A DNA stretch of 64,000 nt from the NCBI GenBank assembly GCA_030549335.1, contig CM060195.1, positions 29,578,874 to 29,642,873 on the forward strand. The letters run 5' to 3'. The notes under the pieces were generated by a model. It was not told where the DNA came from, searched no databases, and worked only from the letters and a program-made list of their open reading frames with translations. This document shows, in pieces, positions 33,111-45,414 of the stretch (positions are counted from its first letter, which is position 1; every line of letters begins with the position of its first letter). This stretch comes from Pontederia crassipes (taxonomy: Eukaryota; Streptophyta; Magnoliopsida; Commelinales; Pontederiaceae). The translations under genes and the position numbers were made by a program.

Positions 33111-33665
33111 TGGGAGAAAGAACATCACTATAATCAGTAAAAACCTCTACGACTAATACAAAACAATGGTAAATCAAGGGTGAACAAAGAAACACATCAT
33201 CGACCTCAAACACACCAACTGCAGCAGTTCAATGGAGGCCTAAGAACCATTCGGGAATTCATGATAATTAGTAGCACAACATCCAAGTTCAACTTAAGAA
33301 TGTTGCTGTACTTCAAGAACCTCCACCATCTGCCGATGGCACACGGGTGGATACATTGGGAATCATCCACCACTACACGTGTTGAGCCTCACCACATCGA
33401 ACGTTCAAGATCACATCCAATAATCCCGGTGAGATTGTTCCTTAATTCCTTAATCATTTATTTGAGTGATTGATTATCTTATATCATTCTCAGCATATGC
33501 ATGTCAAAGTAAAGCTAATGACTTTAAATTAGAACTATTCTCTTACCTTTATCTCTTAGTTTGAATTTTAATTTTCATTTGATTAGATTAGATTTTCTTA
33601 ATTTAGTGTCTTAGTTGTTTTATTTTTATTTATTTTTATTTTTTTATCATCATTTGCAGGTTAAA
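33111..33665 (+). other. Internal region of element I, no clear coding
   Basis: Mixed sequence with short frames only (one of 97 codons from 33180). No conserved motif. A T-rich stretch precedes the TCACGGGTCGTTA repeats. Confidence 0.45.
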
Positions 33666-34300
33666 AAAAAGTGTCACTGGTCGTTACTTACATATCACGA
33701 GCGTTATTTCTATACTTACGGGTCGTGCACTATCTATCACGAGGGTCACAGTAACTATTTTTATGAAAATCTCAAGTTTCACTGGGCGTTACCAAGTTGT
33801 CACGGGTCACACAGTAGGTTTAGACCACATCCTTTTACCCTTTACAGGTTGTTACACATTCTTCACGGATCAATAACTAAGTATTGTCTATTTATCACGG
33901 GATATTAGAGTCCTCTCATGGGTCTCATAGAAAGTCCACACACTAATACCTAATAGTCACGGGTCGTTATAGGTTCTCACGGGTCTCACAATAGGTTTAG
34001 GTTCTCATCATACAAGTTTCATGGGTCGTTAGACAAGAATCACAACCCGTAAGTGAATTACCTAATCTTCGCCCGGCATTTTGCCTGATTCACGTCCCTG
34101 CCGATTTTTTTTACGGGTCATTACGCATTTTCACGGGTCATTAGCATAATATCATGGGTCATTAAATATATCTCACGTGTCATAAGTGACTTTCACAATC
34201 TTGTCGGCCTATGTTCTACCCGATTCATGACCTTACACATTTTTACGAGTCGTTAAACATTGTTTTCACGGGGCGTCATTACTTTCACGGGCTATGAGGA
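33666..34300 (+). repeat. Cluster of TCACGGGTCGTTA motifs
   Basis: About 18 copies of TCACGGGTCGTTA or variants lie in 630 bp, for example near 33674, 33716, 33779, 33798, 33957, 33978, 34018, 34111, 34131, 34151, 34241 and 34267. Spacing is irregular, about 20 to 90 bases. A few more copies occur at 34551 and, as TCACGGGCCGTGAA, in the 3' LTR near 36080 and 36177. It has no open frame of note. Confidence 0.8.
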
Positions 34301-35784
34301 ACGTGAGCTATCTTTCTCGGCAGTATGTGCCCATCACTCACGCCCTGGGAGATCTTGTTCACGGCCCCTTTGTTTTCTTCTTCAGGTCCGTGACGCCGCT
34401 ATTTCATGCCCATCTCCATTCTAGCGCCGACGCTCTGATCATCTCCTCCGACTCCGGCCGGACTGCGCCACCACCGGACGGCGATCGAGGATTCTAGCTA
34501 ACTCAGGTGACCTCTTCGACATCGCCACTGCTAGGTTCATGAATTAAATTTCATGACTCGTTAAATTGCACAGAAGGTCAATGAGCTCTTCAATACGACC
34601 CGTAACGACGTGAAAAAAAAGAGGAAGAAAGAAAGAGAAAACAAAATTGCCTCCGCAAAATTGAAGAAAAGTAGCCAAATTTCTATCGACCAAGGATACT
34701 ATGAATTCTTCATGGCTTCTTCCTACAGCTTTCACATCAGGTTGTTTCGTTCCCTTTTCTACGTTTATATTTTTCATTATCATACATTTATTTTCCCTAC
34801 GAATTTGATATTCAACACTAAGGACAGTGTTGAGTTCAAACTTAGGGGAGTTTGCATTTTTATGCATCATGCTTATCTTTTTAGATCGCAATACATGCAT
34901 ACGTTCTTATCAAGTTTTATCTATTATTTGCATATTTGATTTACATCATCCCAAAAATCTATAGAAATTAAAAATTTTATATCATTCTTTCTCATGTCTT
35001 AATATTTTCTTATTTTCAAACATTATTCAAGGACATCTTGCTAATTAATGAAATTTGAAGCACTATTATTTTATCTTTTATCGCCTTAGTATTGTGTATT
35101 TGGAATGTGAATGTTGCTAAGTAGAACTATGAATATTTGGATGACAAATTCTTGTTCATGCTCTTTTCTTTTATTTTTCTTTAGTTTTGATAATAATTGC
35201 CTCTTTGTTGAACGTAAAAGTGTTTATTGAGCTTATAGTAAAAAAATGAGGAAAAAGATAAAAGAGGGTTAGTTTAACGCCAACAAATTAAAATAAAGAA
35301 GTATAAAAGTGTTATCCGGAACCTTGGTGTGTTCGGGGGATTAGATCCGTAGGGGATTTTTGCTTGATGACTTAAGGGCAACTGCTCTGGGATCAGTGAT
35401 CCAAAGCCCGTTACAAGAATCACCTTGTGCAATATGGAGAAGCACATAAGTACCAAATCAACAAAAAAAAAGTGTGAATGAAAATATCAGAAGTTTTAAA
35501 GTGAAAATACATAAGCTCAGTATGCACTTATGTTTTCAACATTGAGACTCTTATTTGATAGTCTGTATGTTTTCTTTCATGAGTTGAACTTGGATGAGTT
35601 TAAATATGTCTAATATTCAGAAATTGTACAAGGTTGGATCATTGGAATGATGAAGAGATACTCTGGCAATCGATGTATAAAATCTAGTGCTAAGAAAATT
35701 AGTTGACTAACAGGGTGGAAGCGATGATTGACCGTCTTCGTTGGAGCTTTGCCTTGAACATTGCTTGAGTACAAACAAATATCT
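34301..35784 (+). other. Downstream internal region of element I
   Basis: A more G+C-rich patch at 34310-34500, then A+T-rich DNA to the polypurine tract. Small frames (34294-34497, 34610-34939 and the minus-strand 34544-34900) have no domain. The stretch near 35310-35460 is typical of untranslated sequence before the 3' LTR in elements of this kind. Confidence 0.5.
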
Positions 35785-35799
35785 AAACTTGGGGTAGTT
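35785..35799 (+). other. Polypurine tract of element I
   Basis: AAACTTGGGGTAGTT ends directly at the 3' LTR start TGATGCATGC at 35800. Confidence 0.8.
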
Positions 35800-37530
35800 T
35801 GATGCATGCAAAATATAATATATATTTAGCCATGCATTTAATCTCATTTCGAATCATTTTCTAATAGCATGCATCATTTTATGGGCTTATTTATATTAAT
35901 TTTACAAAAAATAAAAATCTACTCAAACATTGTATTTTATTATTTAGAAAGCAAGAAAATTTTATTACGAAGCCAACGAAGAAAATCACGCTCAAATCGG
36001 AGTTCAAACGGAGTCAGAAAGTGAAAAACAAGGTAGCTATGTAGTGCTGAGATGGGCTGTAACGGGGCGTGAAGAGGATTTCACGGGCCGTCCACAGCCG
36101 TGAACCCATTTCCAGTAGTTAAAATGCATTTTCTTCGGCCAGAAAAGTGCTCGAGACACAGGCCATGACCAGACTTTCACGGGCCGTGAAAACCATAATT
36201 TTAACACTGTTTGGACCGTGAAAACCATATAACAGGTCATAAAAACCCATTCTTAATGCGATTCAAACACTGTTTAGCCGTTAAAACCATATAATAGGTC
36301 GTGACAGACCCCAAATTCAAGTTTTGGATGAATTTTTAAAACATTTTGAAGTGCACAAGAATTCCTACTCATATTATATGATCCTAGATGATTTGGAAAC
36401 ATATTATGACCTAAAATTCGGAGCTTGACAAGGCCAAAATTTCAGAAATAAATCAAATTTGAATTTATCTTATTTTACATAGAAAAGGTTTCTATTTCTT
36501 CGTCAATCACATAGAAGCTTGAACCCCTACAATAGAGGTCTTCTACAGCCAGAAGAGAGCATGCTAGGGCCTATAACCTGTCCTTTGAATCCAAGAACGT
36601 GAGAAGACTCTAAAGGCTCATCGAGAAGATTTCTGCACGATTGACTCTAGAAGAGGATCGGACAATAGTTCATCGACGTTCCTAGAGTATTCTCTGTTCA
36701 ATTTCATATTGGGATGATCTCATACTTACTTGATACATCTTTCTATCTTTAGTAATTTAGATCCTTTAGTTTTATTTTCTGTTTGAGACACTTGTGTAAT
36801 AGTTTTAATCGAAAAGGCAAACTGTTAAACCTTATTTTATAATCGATTAAAGTTTAGTTTTCTTTCGAATATGCATGCTATTATTAATACTTTTCCAGAG
36901 ATTAATTGTCTTCTTTAGTTAGCTATTATCCTTATAGTTGTAGTTACTTTTGATTACATGATTTCTGTGGAATTGATTCTTGAGTTTTATGTCCAAGTAT
37001 TGCATATCACAACTCGTAAGATCCTTGAAGGAATATTAGTTGCGTGGTATGTTAATCATCACGATGTTATGGGTGATAATAGTTTAGAGACTACATTCTA
37101 ATGCATCTTAATGTCAGGTTTAATTAGATTATGATCCACGAGGGAATAGTCTTAATCTAATTTGAATTAAGATAGGTTGATTGATCCTGGATGGAATTCA
37201 GTAATTTGAGTAGACGCTAATCCATCATTAGAAACTAACTTATAATATTTGGTTAATTCAGTTTGTCTATAATTTCTTTTTATCATCATAAGGACCTATA
37301 CGTCAGTAGATTTGATTAATTTAATTTAGTTTTAGTTTTCTTTATCTTTCTGTTATTTTATTTTTTGCAACACCTTTTTACCCAAAACCATGTCGTCTCC
37401 TATTAGCCTCTGAAATTAGTTTAGTTAAATAAGTTAATTCCTCATGGGTTCGACACTCTACTCATTATACTTTATTACTTGAGCGACTGATGCACTTCCT
37501 AGCATTTAATTGTTATCAATTCTCGCATCA
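35800..37530 (+). repeat. 3' LTR of element I (1731 bp)
   Basis: It runs from TGATGCATGC to CTCGCATCA with matched termini TGATGC and GCATCA. Its last 360 bp match the 5' LTR remnant. It contains TCACGGGCCGTGAA-type palindromes near 36060-36240. The right flank begins ATAAC; the left duplication is lost. Confidence 0.9.
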
Positions 37531-38765
37531 ATAACCCATCCGGTTGACCGACTAATTGACCCATCTTGATAGCTTTTAACTGTGTGGTCGAGAGATCCCC
37601 CCCAATCGGTCAACCATGGGATTGATCGATCTTTACAGAGACCACATACCATTTATTACCTAAGGAGTGGTCGTCCGCTGTGGACCATTCTAATGACAAA
37701 ACTCCATCTGTTTAGATAGATGCCTACGAAAAAATCCACTACTGGCTAGTCGATTAGCCTATGCCTAAAAATCACAAAAGTGATCATTCTAAATTTTCAT
37801 CCGCAAAAGCTTCTAAGTCTACCCTACAAGTTCCATGTATAGGGTCCATAAACATGAACAAATTTGGGAAAACAAAGCTACATTCCATTTAAAACTTAAC
37901 ATTCTTAAACCCTTACATAAACTCCCATATTTCATATAAAATCCACAACTCATAACCACTACCATTAATAACCTATCTATCCAACCATAAATCTATACTT
38001 CAATATCTATCCAACCATATATTATACACAATTTTTAGACCATAATAACATATCAAAAAATGCATTGAAACATGATACACCAAATCTAGACAAATTATGA
38101 ATGAACATAATTCTAATATTTGGAACTCCTAATTATCATCTTACATCAACTATCATTAAGTGGCCACACACTCAATAACAATTAAGGCAGAAAAACTTAT
38201 GAGGTCCATCACTCTAATAAATAATCCATTCATGCAACATCTATCTAATAAATAAGTTTAAACTTCTAATCCATGGATTAGATGGATTGGAATGGATTCA
38301 CGCATTACATACCTAGGGCTTTTGTCCATAAACCCTTTCAATCCAATCTCTCTTCTTTCTCCTCCTCCTTCTATCGAGCTCCTCTCCAAATGGCTGAACT
38401 CCCAGCCTTCCTTGCTCTTCCTCTTTCCTTCCTTGAGCTCCTAAAGCATCATTGATGAGCTCCAAGATTGGGGAAGAATGGTGGATACTAGTAAAGGGTG
38501 GCTGGTGGTGTGAAGGGGGAGGAAAAGAATGGGAAATGGCTGGTGGTTTTTGTGGAGAGATGGAGGAGAATGAGGAATGAGGAAGGGTATTAGGGTTATA
38601 TTTCTTGTCTCAATATGAAAGATCGCAATGCCCCTCTAACCACCATGCTTTTGAGGACATTCTAGTCCAATTTCAAACTCTTTACCAAATGACAACTTTT
38701 GCCCTTGGATTTCTTTTATTTTGAGGCTAATTTGGTCTTTTACATTATTTTTTCAGGGTATTACA
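37531..38765 (-). mobile_element. Chromovirus-type LTR fragment, minus sense
   Basis: The right end reads CAGGGTATTACA, the reverse complement of a TGTAATACCCTG LTR start. The interior has CGGTTGACCGAC-type palindromes near 37540-37680 and a pyrimidine-rich CTTCCTTG block near 38340-38440, both like the Tekay-like LTRs here. It ends at 38765 directly against DUF3537 coding sequence. TCACC (38766-38770) resembles TCACT at 27275-27279, a one-mismatch candidate target duplication. Confidence 0.7.
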
Positions 38766-38960
38766 TCACCTTCGTGCTCAAGGAGCACCTCAGGGTGAGG
38801 AAACAACTCAAGGTTATCAGTCGTCGGTTTTGGGGTTTCATCTTGGTGGCACTGGTCCTCGTCACTGCCATCCAGTTCGTCGTGCTGCTTGTCACGCTAC
38901 AGAAGCACTCCGATGACAGCCTCATCAACATCGGGGAACTTGGCATGAACTCTCTTTATC
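38766..38960 (+). pseudogene. DUF3537 membrane-protein pseudogene, part 2
   Basis: Plus-strand translation continues the protein from part 1: ITFVLKEHLRVRKQLKVISR, then RFWGFILVALVLVTAIQFVV, then LLVTLQKHSDDSLINIGELG. The EHLR-R-L--ISHR stretch, the transmembrane segment ending in LVTASQ, and the N-I--GEL motif are the central part of DUF3537. This piece has no stop. It joins part 1 at the codon level (ESDIT then FVLKEHL), so the two were contiguous before the insertions. The frame after GELG runs into non-matching sequence, probably an intron boundary near 38950. Confidence 0.78.
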
Positions 38961-39174
38961 TCTCACACACAAAACCACTGTTTGAAATATGAATTAAAGG
39001 TTCTGCGGAAGATTGTATACCAAAATATGAAATTTAATAGTAAAAAAATTATCTATTTTCATATTTGATTTGCGTCAAGTTCTTGACTCGACGCCTCCAA
39101 AATTCTTTAGGAAAATCTTAGATAGTTCCTGCTATTGTTATCATCTGCTCTACCTCTAATCAAAGTCTACCAAT
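38961..39174 (+). other. Probable intron or spacer of the DUF3537 pseudogene
   Basis: A+T-rich sequence between two DUF3537 coding pieces in the same orientation. I cannot fix the splice sites. Confidence 0.45.
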
Positions 39175-39300
39175 TATTCGGATTGATCCACACTTGTGCT
39201 GGTCACTGGGCATCTCATATTCCTACGCCGTGCCGCAAAGATCATGCACAATGCCTAGGCACTCACGGCCACGTGGGGAAGTGGTGCTGCCTTCTCCTCC
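39175..39300 (+). pseudogene. DUF3537 membrane-protein pseudogene, part 3
   Basis: The plus-strand frame reads LVLVTGHLIFLRRAAKIMHN, then A, a TAG at 39256-39258, and ALTATW. This matches the next DUF3537 segment as I recall it (LVTGLFICLRSAAKITHKAQ, then a run ending in W). The stop falls where Gln is expected, again consistent with CAG to TAG. Order, spacing and strand agree with parts 1 and 2. The last part of the gene is not recognisable beyond about 39300. Confidence 0.72.
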
Positions 39301-41620
39301 TCTCCTCTCAGGCGTAGAGAAAAGTGGAGGGTGATGCCGCCGCCCCTTCCACTCTCCCTCCATTCCATCTGAGCATGGGGCTGAGCTCCTTCTTTTTCAA
39401 AAATTATTTTATTACTATTTTTATATTATTTTATTATTTTTATATTTATGTTTTAAATTGCTTATCACATAAGTCAAATGATTGGATAATGGACTATACT
39501 TGGTCAAAAAGGAATTTGATGAAATAAGTTAATAGTTGAATGAGTGTAAAGTAAAGTAAAAAACAGAGTTGGAGAATCATTAATTTGGTACTACAAAGTT
39601 TGTAGTTCTTTTACCAAGTCCATTTTTGTTTGTCATTTTGTTGTTATGAAATGGTTGACTTAATTCTATGCCTAACCTTTTACTTGAAAAATAATATATT
39701 ATGTCACCAACAATGTACTTGGATCATTTAATTGATAATATTTTTATGACAACTAAAAATATTATAAAATTCATTTCATGTTTTAAATATGCATTATTTA
39801 TGCAAACAATCAGATGTTTAATGTTAAAATACACAATCAATCAAATATTTCTCATGAAAGTATAAACAATTTGTTAAATTCCTTGTACCTATTAATTTTC
39901 TCTTGACTTTATTTTGTTCTAACAAGAGTCATATCCTTAATCTTAGTTCTCAAAATTTGATGTCTTTAGGGATTCCTGAAACAGTTTTATAGTTGAACTG
40001 CTTACATGGCTCTACATAGTCATTTTTCTGCTCCCATCGCCACCAAAAAAAATATTTAAAATTTATTTCTTTTCTTACCATCTAATCGTATGGGTATTCA
40101 CAATGGTCCTCAACTAATCACCCACCTAGCTGCTTATAGTTTTACAAGTCCTAGTAGTTATGAAATTCACATTAGTCATAAGAATATAAGAATATCTGTC
40201 ATGGACGTGCTCCACAAACATATTTTTTATGTAATTATGCATCTAATTAGCATATTAAGTTAGTCTATATGCTCATATAGTTATGGTTGCATGTAGCAAT
40301 TAACTTTTGGATTAAAGCATAATGATAGTTAAATTATCGATAAGCATTATAAAGAATTATATAATATTATTAGGAATAAATTTTAATATTTGTAAATATT
40401 ATAATAAACACATTTAATTATTATTAACTAAGGTTAATTAGAGGTTTAACACTAATTCTTAACACAATAATATGATTGGACCTTCACCTTTTAAAGAAGG
40501 CAGCTCACCTTAATAAGATATTTTTCTGAACCGCCATACGCCACGTTAAAAATATGAAAAAAAATATAAATTGCACATTCTTATCCTCTGAGATCCGAAA
40601 ATGTTTCAGGGGAAAAGACCTATTCGAACATCCTGCAGCAATTCTACAAGACCGTTGATTTAAGGTGAATCTGTAGATCCGAAATTGACCTTCCTGTTCA
40701 TGAGATCATATCTTCATGTTTCTTTCTCCATAAATTCTGAAATTTTACATGGTCCATCCTTTCTAAGATAGCTTTCCATTGCCTCTGGAATCACCTCAAA
40801 ATCCCTTTTATAAAGTTAAGAACCAAATATCGTAGGTCGCCCTGTCAATTAGGGCATGATTAGGATAAAATGAAATAGGATTTGAAACTTATTAATTAGA
40901 CATCATAAGGTTTCGGTGAGGAAAGAATAATCAAATTTGGATGTGTATATGTGGAGAAAAGAATTTTTTATTTCATAGTAAATCTTCTGTCAGGTTCTAG
41001 GACATTGATAGATCACAACCCCAATTGACTATTTCTGTTATAGTGTTATACATGGAGTTGAATTCTATAATTGTTATGACTAAATACTAAGGAAGTCTAA
41101 TTTCTAAGAAAATTAGGATCTCGTCAAATGGATAAGTATTGTTAAATATATAAATTAATAATTTAGTGATACAATGTCTGCCAATACACAAACCCCTGGT
41201 CAGTTTGGCCTTGGATTTATGACTTGATCATTTGGAATTAGTGAATGACATTGAGGGTTGGTAAACTTAGTAAGTCTAGTTTCTAATTTATCTAGAACCA
41301 TAAGATTTGCTCATGTGGTTAAGAAATTATGAATTATTCATTGAGTCAATCTAAAATTCTAAGACAGCCCCTAGTTAAGCTTTGGAAGATTGAATAGTTG
41401 GGAGTGTGAAGTAGCATATGAATATAAACACCTGAAATTACACATTAGTATTAGAAGGGATTATATACATTTTAAGGTGAACATGTGTTCATGCATCATG
41501 AGCATGCACTGCATATTATTATTATTATTAGTAATTGAAAAGTGAAATAGCATCATTGCTTGTAGGAAACCAACAAGTTATAAGGGAAATGAGGAAAATC
41601 TAGTAAACCTCTTTGAAAAC
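39301..41620. other. A+T-rich region, no gene recognised
   Basis: 2.3 kb with no long frame, no repeat copy elsewhere in the window and no clear LTR end. The short frames at 39135-39527 are remnants around the DUF3537 3' side or noise. An (ATT)n-like run lies near 41515. Confidence 0.5.
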
Positions 41621-44233
41621 TGATCACAATAGGTTTTTATCCCATTTTCTATTCAATTCACCCATATCGAGCCTTCATTTTGCCTAACTTTTGGCCAATT
41701 ATGCTTGAAATGCAAAGGATTGTGATAACCAACTGATCATTCTCATTTTACACTTAATTCCATGTGCATAGGGGTTCTGAATTGCGAAAATCCATAAATA
41801 TCTCAATTCTATGCCAAGTTATCATTTTTTGGGCAAGTTATCATTCCAAAGTGCAAGTTATCATTTTTCTAATTTAGCTGATTCCTAGTGATTATCTTGC
41901 CCTAAATCCCCTACCATCATGAATTAATCATATTTGGATGATCATATTTCAACTTGTGCAAAGTTATCATTCCATTTCACAAGTTATCATTTTTTGTGTC
42001 AAGTTATCGTTTTTAGGGTAAAATTGTCATTTCGATATGCAAGGTTAACAATTCTGCATAAAAGCATTAGGCAACCATTAAATTACTGTCATAACTCTTG
42101 CTGCTCTGATTTATCACATTTGGATAACCACAACTAAATTTATGACAAGTTATCATTTTATGGCACCAAAGTTTTCATTCCTATGAAATCTTATCGAAAT
42201 TTGATTTCTGACCTCATTTACTTGCCACCCTAATTCCTTTGATGCCTTCAATGCTCTGAACCACTCATATTTGGACAATTTTCATGATATATGCAAAGTT
42301 ATCATTCCGGGCTTCAAAGTTATCATTTTTAATTATGATTTTTATTTCTGCACAACACTAAACCCCATTTAATAATTGAGCTGATAATTGTCATTGTCCT
42401 AATCCTTATTTGTTAAAATCTTATTCAAGAACTTTGATGCTTGTTGTTTTGGCCTTTCTAGCAAGGAAAAGAAGGCTGCACAAGGAGGAAAAAGGAGGGG
42501 GGACCACTTGCTTTTTGGCTGTCCAAAAAGTTGGCACTGCTGATATTTTCAGAACCAGGCACGACTGTCCAAAAAGTTGGCATAATAACATAGGAATGGA
42601 ACCTTCTCATCTGCATCCAAGCGTGAGGAAAGAACACATATAAGCTGGAAAAGCTGGAGAAGAAAAGGGGGGGGGGGCTGGATTGCAAGGGTTTGAGCAG
42701 CAAGGAAAGGAGCTGAAGTGCTGCAACATCTTGATTCCTGTCGACAGCTTTTAGTTCAGGATGTTTTGTATCAATCCTTCCTACTATTATGTATCAAACT
42801 TTGTAATTATGAGGAGCTAAATTCTAACTCTCCTAGGATAGGATAGTAATCTAGTTTAATTGTGGATGGATGGTGGACATTTCTGATTCCTGCACTGAAT
42901 TCAGATTTTTTTTTCTGATTCCTGAAATCTGCATTCTGAACTCATTTGATCCTGTCCTGTTCTTGACATTGTAAGATCTTGCTTGCATCTACAATTGAGA
43001 GTTTGTTTTATGATCTGTTCTTTATTCAGAAATGAATCAAGAACCAATGACAAGTTTCTAGGTCCAAATCTTTATTAGGAATCTAATTTTTATCTGTTCT
43101 GATTTCTAAATTGCATCTCTTATTTCTGATTCATGAAATCTGATATCATTGTAAAATCCCTCATTCCATTAGTTGCTGAGAAGTAGATTATACAGGTTCT
43201 TCTTATTCAGAAATGTATTAAGAGGCAATGATAACTTTCCTGAATTAAATCTGTGAAAACATGTTATTGGTGAATCTGTTTTGAATTCTGATTTCCTGAA
43301 ATTAGTGAAATCTGCTCTACTATTGTAAACCCCTGATTCTATCATCCACTGAGAAGTGAACTTAGGGCTACCTTGCTGTTCAGAGATGGACCAAGGAGCA
43401 ATGGCAGGTGCTGAATCCAATGAGTGACATGTGCTGAATTCCAAAGTGTAATATGTGCTGATTTTATCCAATTGATTAGTACTAATGTGGATTTCATTTC
43501 AATTTGTAGCTGAGAGGCTGATTTAAAATCCCCTTGTTGTTTAGAGATAAACCAAGAAGCATTAGCATTAGGATTGAATTTATAGCATTTCTGAGTAGTT
43601 AATGTGTGGTTTAGCACAAGTGTCAAACTGAAATTGCCAAAATCTGAAAAGAATTGGCAAAATCAGTGAGGGGCTAGTGAATATGCTAATGATAACTTGA
43701 TATTCAGTGGAGATCCTTCTCTAATTCAATCTAGCTAACATTTATATGAGAATATAATGATTAATTTTGGACTAATTAAGCTATGAGAGCAGCCTATTTA
43801 AGGTTGAATCAGATTTGACTAAAAATTGATAACTTATTTCATTCCATCCATAGTTACATTAAATGAACCCCAATTCCTAGGAGAACTTTCCTCATTGATA
43901 GATAAACCTTTTTAGCCCTTAGTTTAGAATTTGTAATTCAGTTTTGATAAATTTTCAAAAGTCCAAAAATAGTTATCATTTTACCATTTTTTTAAAATTC
44001 TGTTTTCTGAAATCTTTAATTTCCAGAAATTGAAACTTTAGTTAGGGCTAGTCAAGATTATTTTAGGGAGTCTTTGGCTTCAAATCACTGTGGATACGAC
44101 ATTTAGGATTTACCACAATTGACCTGTGCACTGCAGTAGAGAATGAGTTAGGGAGTTAAATCAAAAATTGAAAAAATCTCAAATTTGACCCCAAAATCAG
44201 CAAGTTATCACTACACTCCTAAATTTCACTACA
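41621..44233 (+). mobile_element. Athila-family solo LTR, plus sense
   Basis: A full LTR of about 2.6 kb from TGATCACAATAGG at 41621 to TTTCACTACA at 44233 (family end TATCACTATCA), with no internal region. The flanks are AAAAC on the left and AAAAT on the right, a one-mismatch candidate duplication. The tandem units and CAAGTTATCATT motifs are in the reverse orientation relative to the other solo LTRs. The frames at 42410-42703 and 43169-43626 are repeat sequence. Confidence 0.85.
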
Positions 44234-44567
44234 AAAATATAAAGTACAAGGTGAGTGGATAAATTTACAACATAGTAAAATGTTATATGTTAGTTATTTT
44301 ATTTATGATATTATCTCAAGCAAAGATTATTACTATTATTATTTTATTGAAACATATATTGAGCTATGAAAAGTATTTATGATATGTTTCAACGATTTTA
44401 TATAAGATGGAGTAACCTTTTACACGAAAATGTTTTCAAGAAATAATTCTTGTGAAGTTAAAACAAGTTTTACTTGATAATGATATGAGATTATGAAATG
44501 TGTATTTTGATATTGTTAAACTCCATGTGTTCATTGGTCATGCTGTTTGAAAAGGTCTTTGGAACCG

Positions 44568-44607
44568 CATTCGATATACATGAAGCCTTTGAGGCGTATA
44601 TCGAATG
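44568..44607. repeat. Perfect 12-bp inverted repeat
   Basis: CATTCGATATAC (44568-44579) pairs exactly with GTATATCGAATG (44596-44607). Inside the 16-base loop GCCT and AGGC can also pair. It lies just before the 88-bp tandem repeat. Confidence 0.85.
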
Positions 44608-44639
44608 TCTTTGCCCTTTGGGGGATGCTCTGCGTGCAC

Positions 44640-44925
44640 GTATCGACCCATGATTTGCTCTGTGTATCGGAGACTCTTGATTGTCAAGCTCCGCTTAACT
44701 GTATGACACACAATCATGGAGGGATACATATTGATCCATGATTTGCTCTGCGTATCTAAGACTCTTGATTGTGAAGCTCTACTTAACTGTATGACACATA
44801 ATCATGAAGGGATACGTATTGACCCATGATTTGCACTACGTATTTGACACTTTTGGTTATGAAGCTCTGCTTAACTGTATGACACATGATCATGGAGGGA
44901 TACGTATTGATCCATGATGAGTATG
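44640..44925. repeat. 88-bp tandem repeat, 3.25 copies
   Basis: Units at 44640-44727, 44728-44815 and 44816-44903, with a partial fourth to 44925. Each contains CCATGATTTGC, AAGCTC and TTAACTGTATGACACA. Units are roughly 85-90% alike by eye. Confidence 0.9.
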
Positions 44926-45414
44926 TGCGATGACAAATGTGAGGAGTTTAACTATGAATATGATGATATCTTAGAATACTTTTATTTATGTAAAAGTTCA
45001 TACGATTTGACAACTTATGTTATATGAGTAATGCTTTAAATATTTTCTCATATGGATAATCTAATTATTTAAATGTTATATGCACTCGTACCCCTATGTT
45101 GTAATTTTATTCCACTCACTGAGCAAACGATTGTTGCTCATATTATCCTTGTTGAATTTTTTAGATAATTATAAGTTCTCAAGTTGATTCGACTCGAAGC
45201 TTGCCTTTAATGCACATAGAAGAGGTCGAGCCAAGAACTTTTATTTTCCCTTTACTTTTATTTTAAAAAAAAACATGCATGTAATAAATAATCCTAGATG
45301 TTGTAATTAAGTTTTTAAGAAACTTTTTGTAAGGTTGCATAAAACTGATCATGTGGGATGTTATATGTGAGATGGTTAGTGAAAAAAAAATACAATGATA
45401 ATATGTGAATGATA

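Larger units (their letters stand above)
31761..37530 (+). mobile_element. LARD-like non-autonomous retrotransposon I
   Basis: A plus-sense element with a truncated 5' LTR (31761-32115), a tRNA-Asp-type primer-binding site (32122-32139), about 3.7 kb of mostly non-coding internal sequence, a polypurine tract (35785-35799) and a 1731-bp 3' LTR (35800-37530). The internal region has only gag-like coiled-coil fragments and no protease, RT or integrase. This fits large retrotransposon derivatives that depend on another element's proteins. The left end was lost to an Athila-family LTR insertion. Confidence 0.85.
44234..45372 (+). mobile_element. Chromovirus-type LTR fragment, plus sense
   Basis: It carries an 88-bp tandem repeat, the phrase CCACTCACTGAGC common in chromovirus LTRs, and ends near GGGATGTTATA, a decayed form of a TGTTACA end. 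Its left part is cut by the solo LTR at 41621-44233. No internal region is present. Confidence 0.6.

Noticed and set aside
31761..37530. Element I as a TRIM
   Set aside because: The LTR is 1.7 kb and the internal region 3.7 kb, far too large for a TRIM. LARD-like fits better.
27271..38770. ACATCAC shared at both edges of the DUF3537 break as a 7-8 bp duplication of a DNA transposon
   Set aside because: The right-hand ACA is better explained as the LTR terminus TATTACA. That leaves only TCACT and TCACC as a 5-bp candidate, and no terminal inverted repeats are seen.
39301..41620. Possible gene in the unassigned region
   Set aside because: Only short frames without motifs and A+T-rich composition; nothing to support a gene call.
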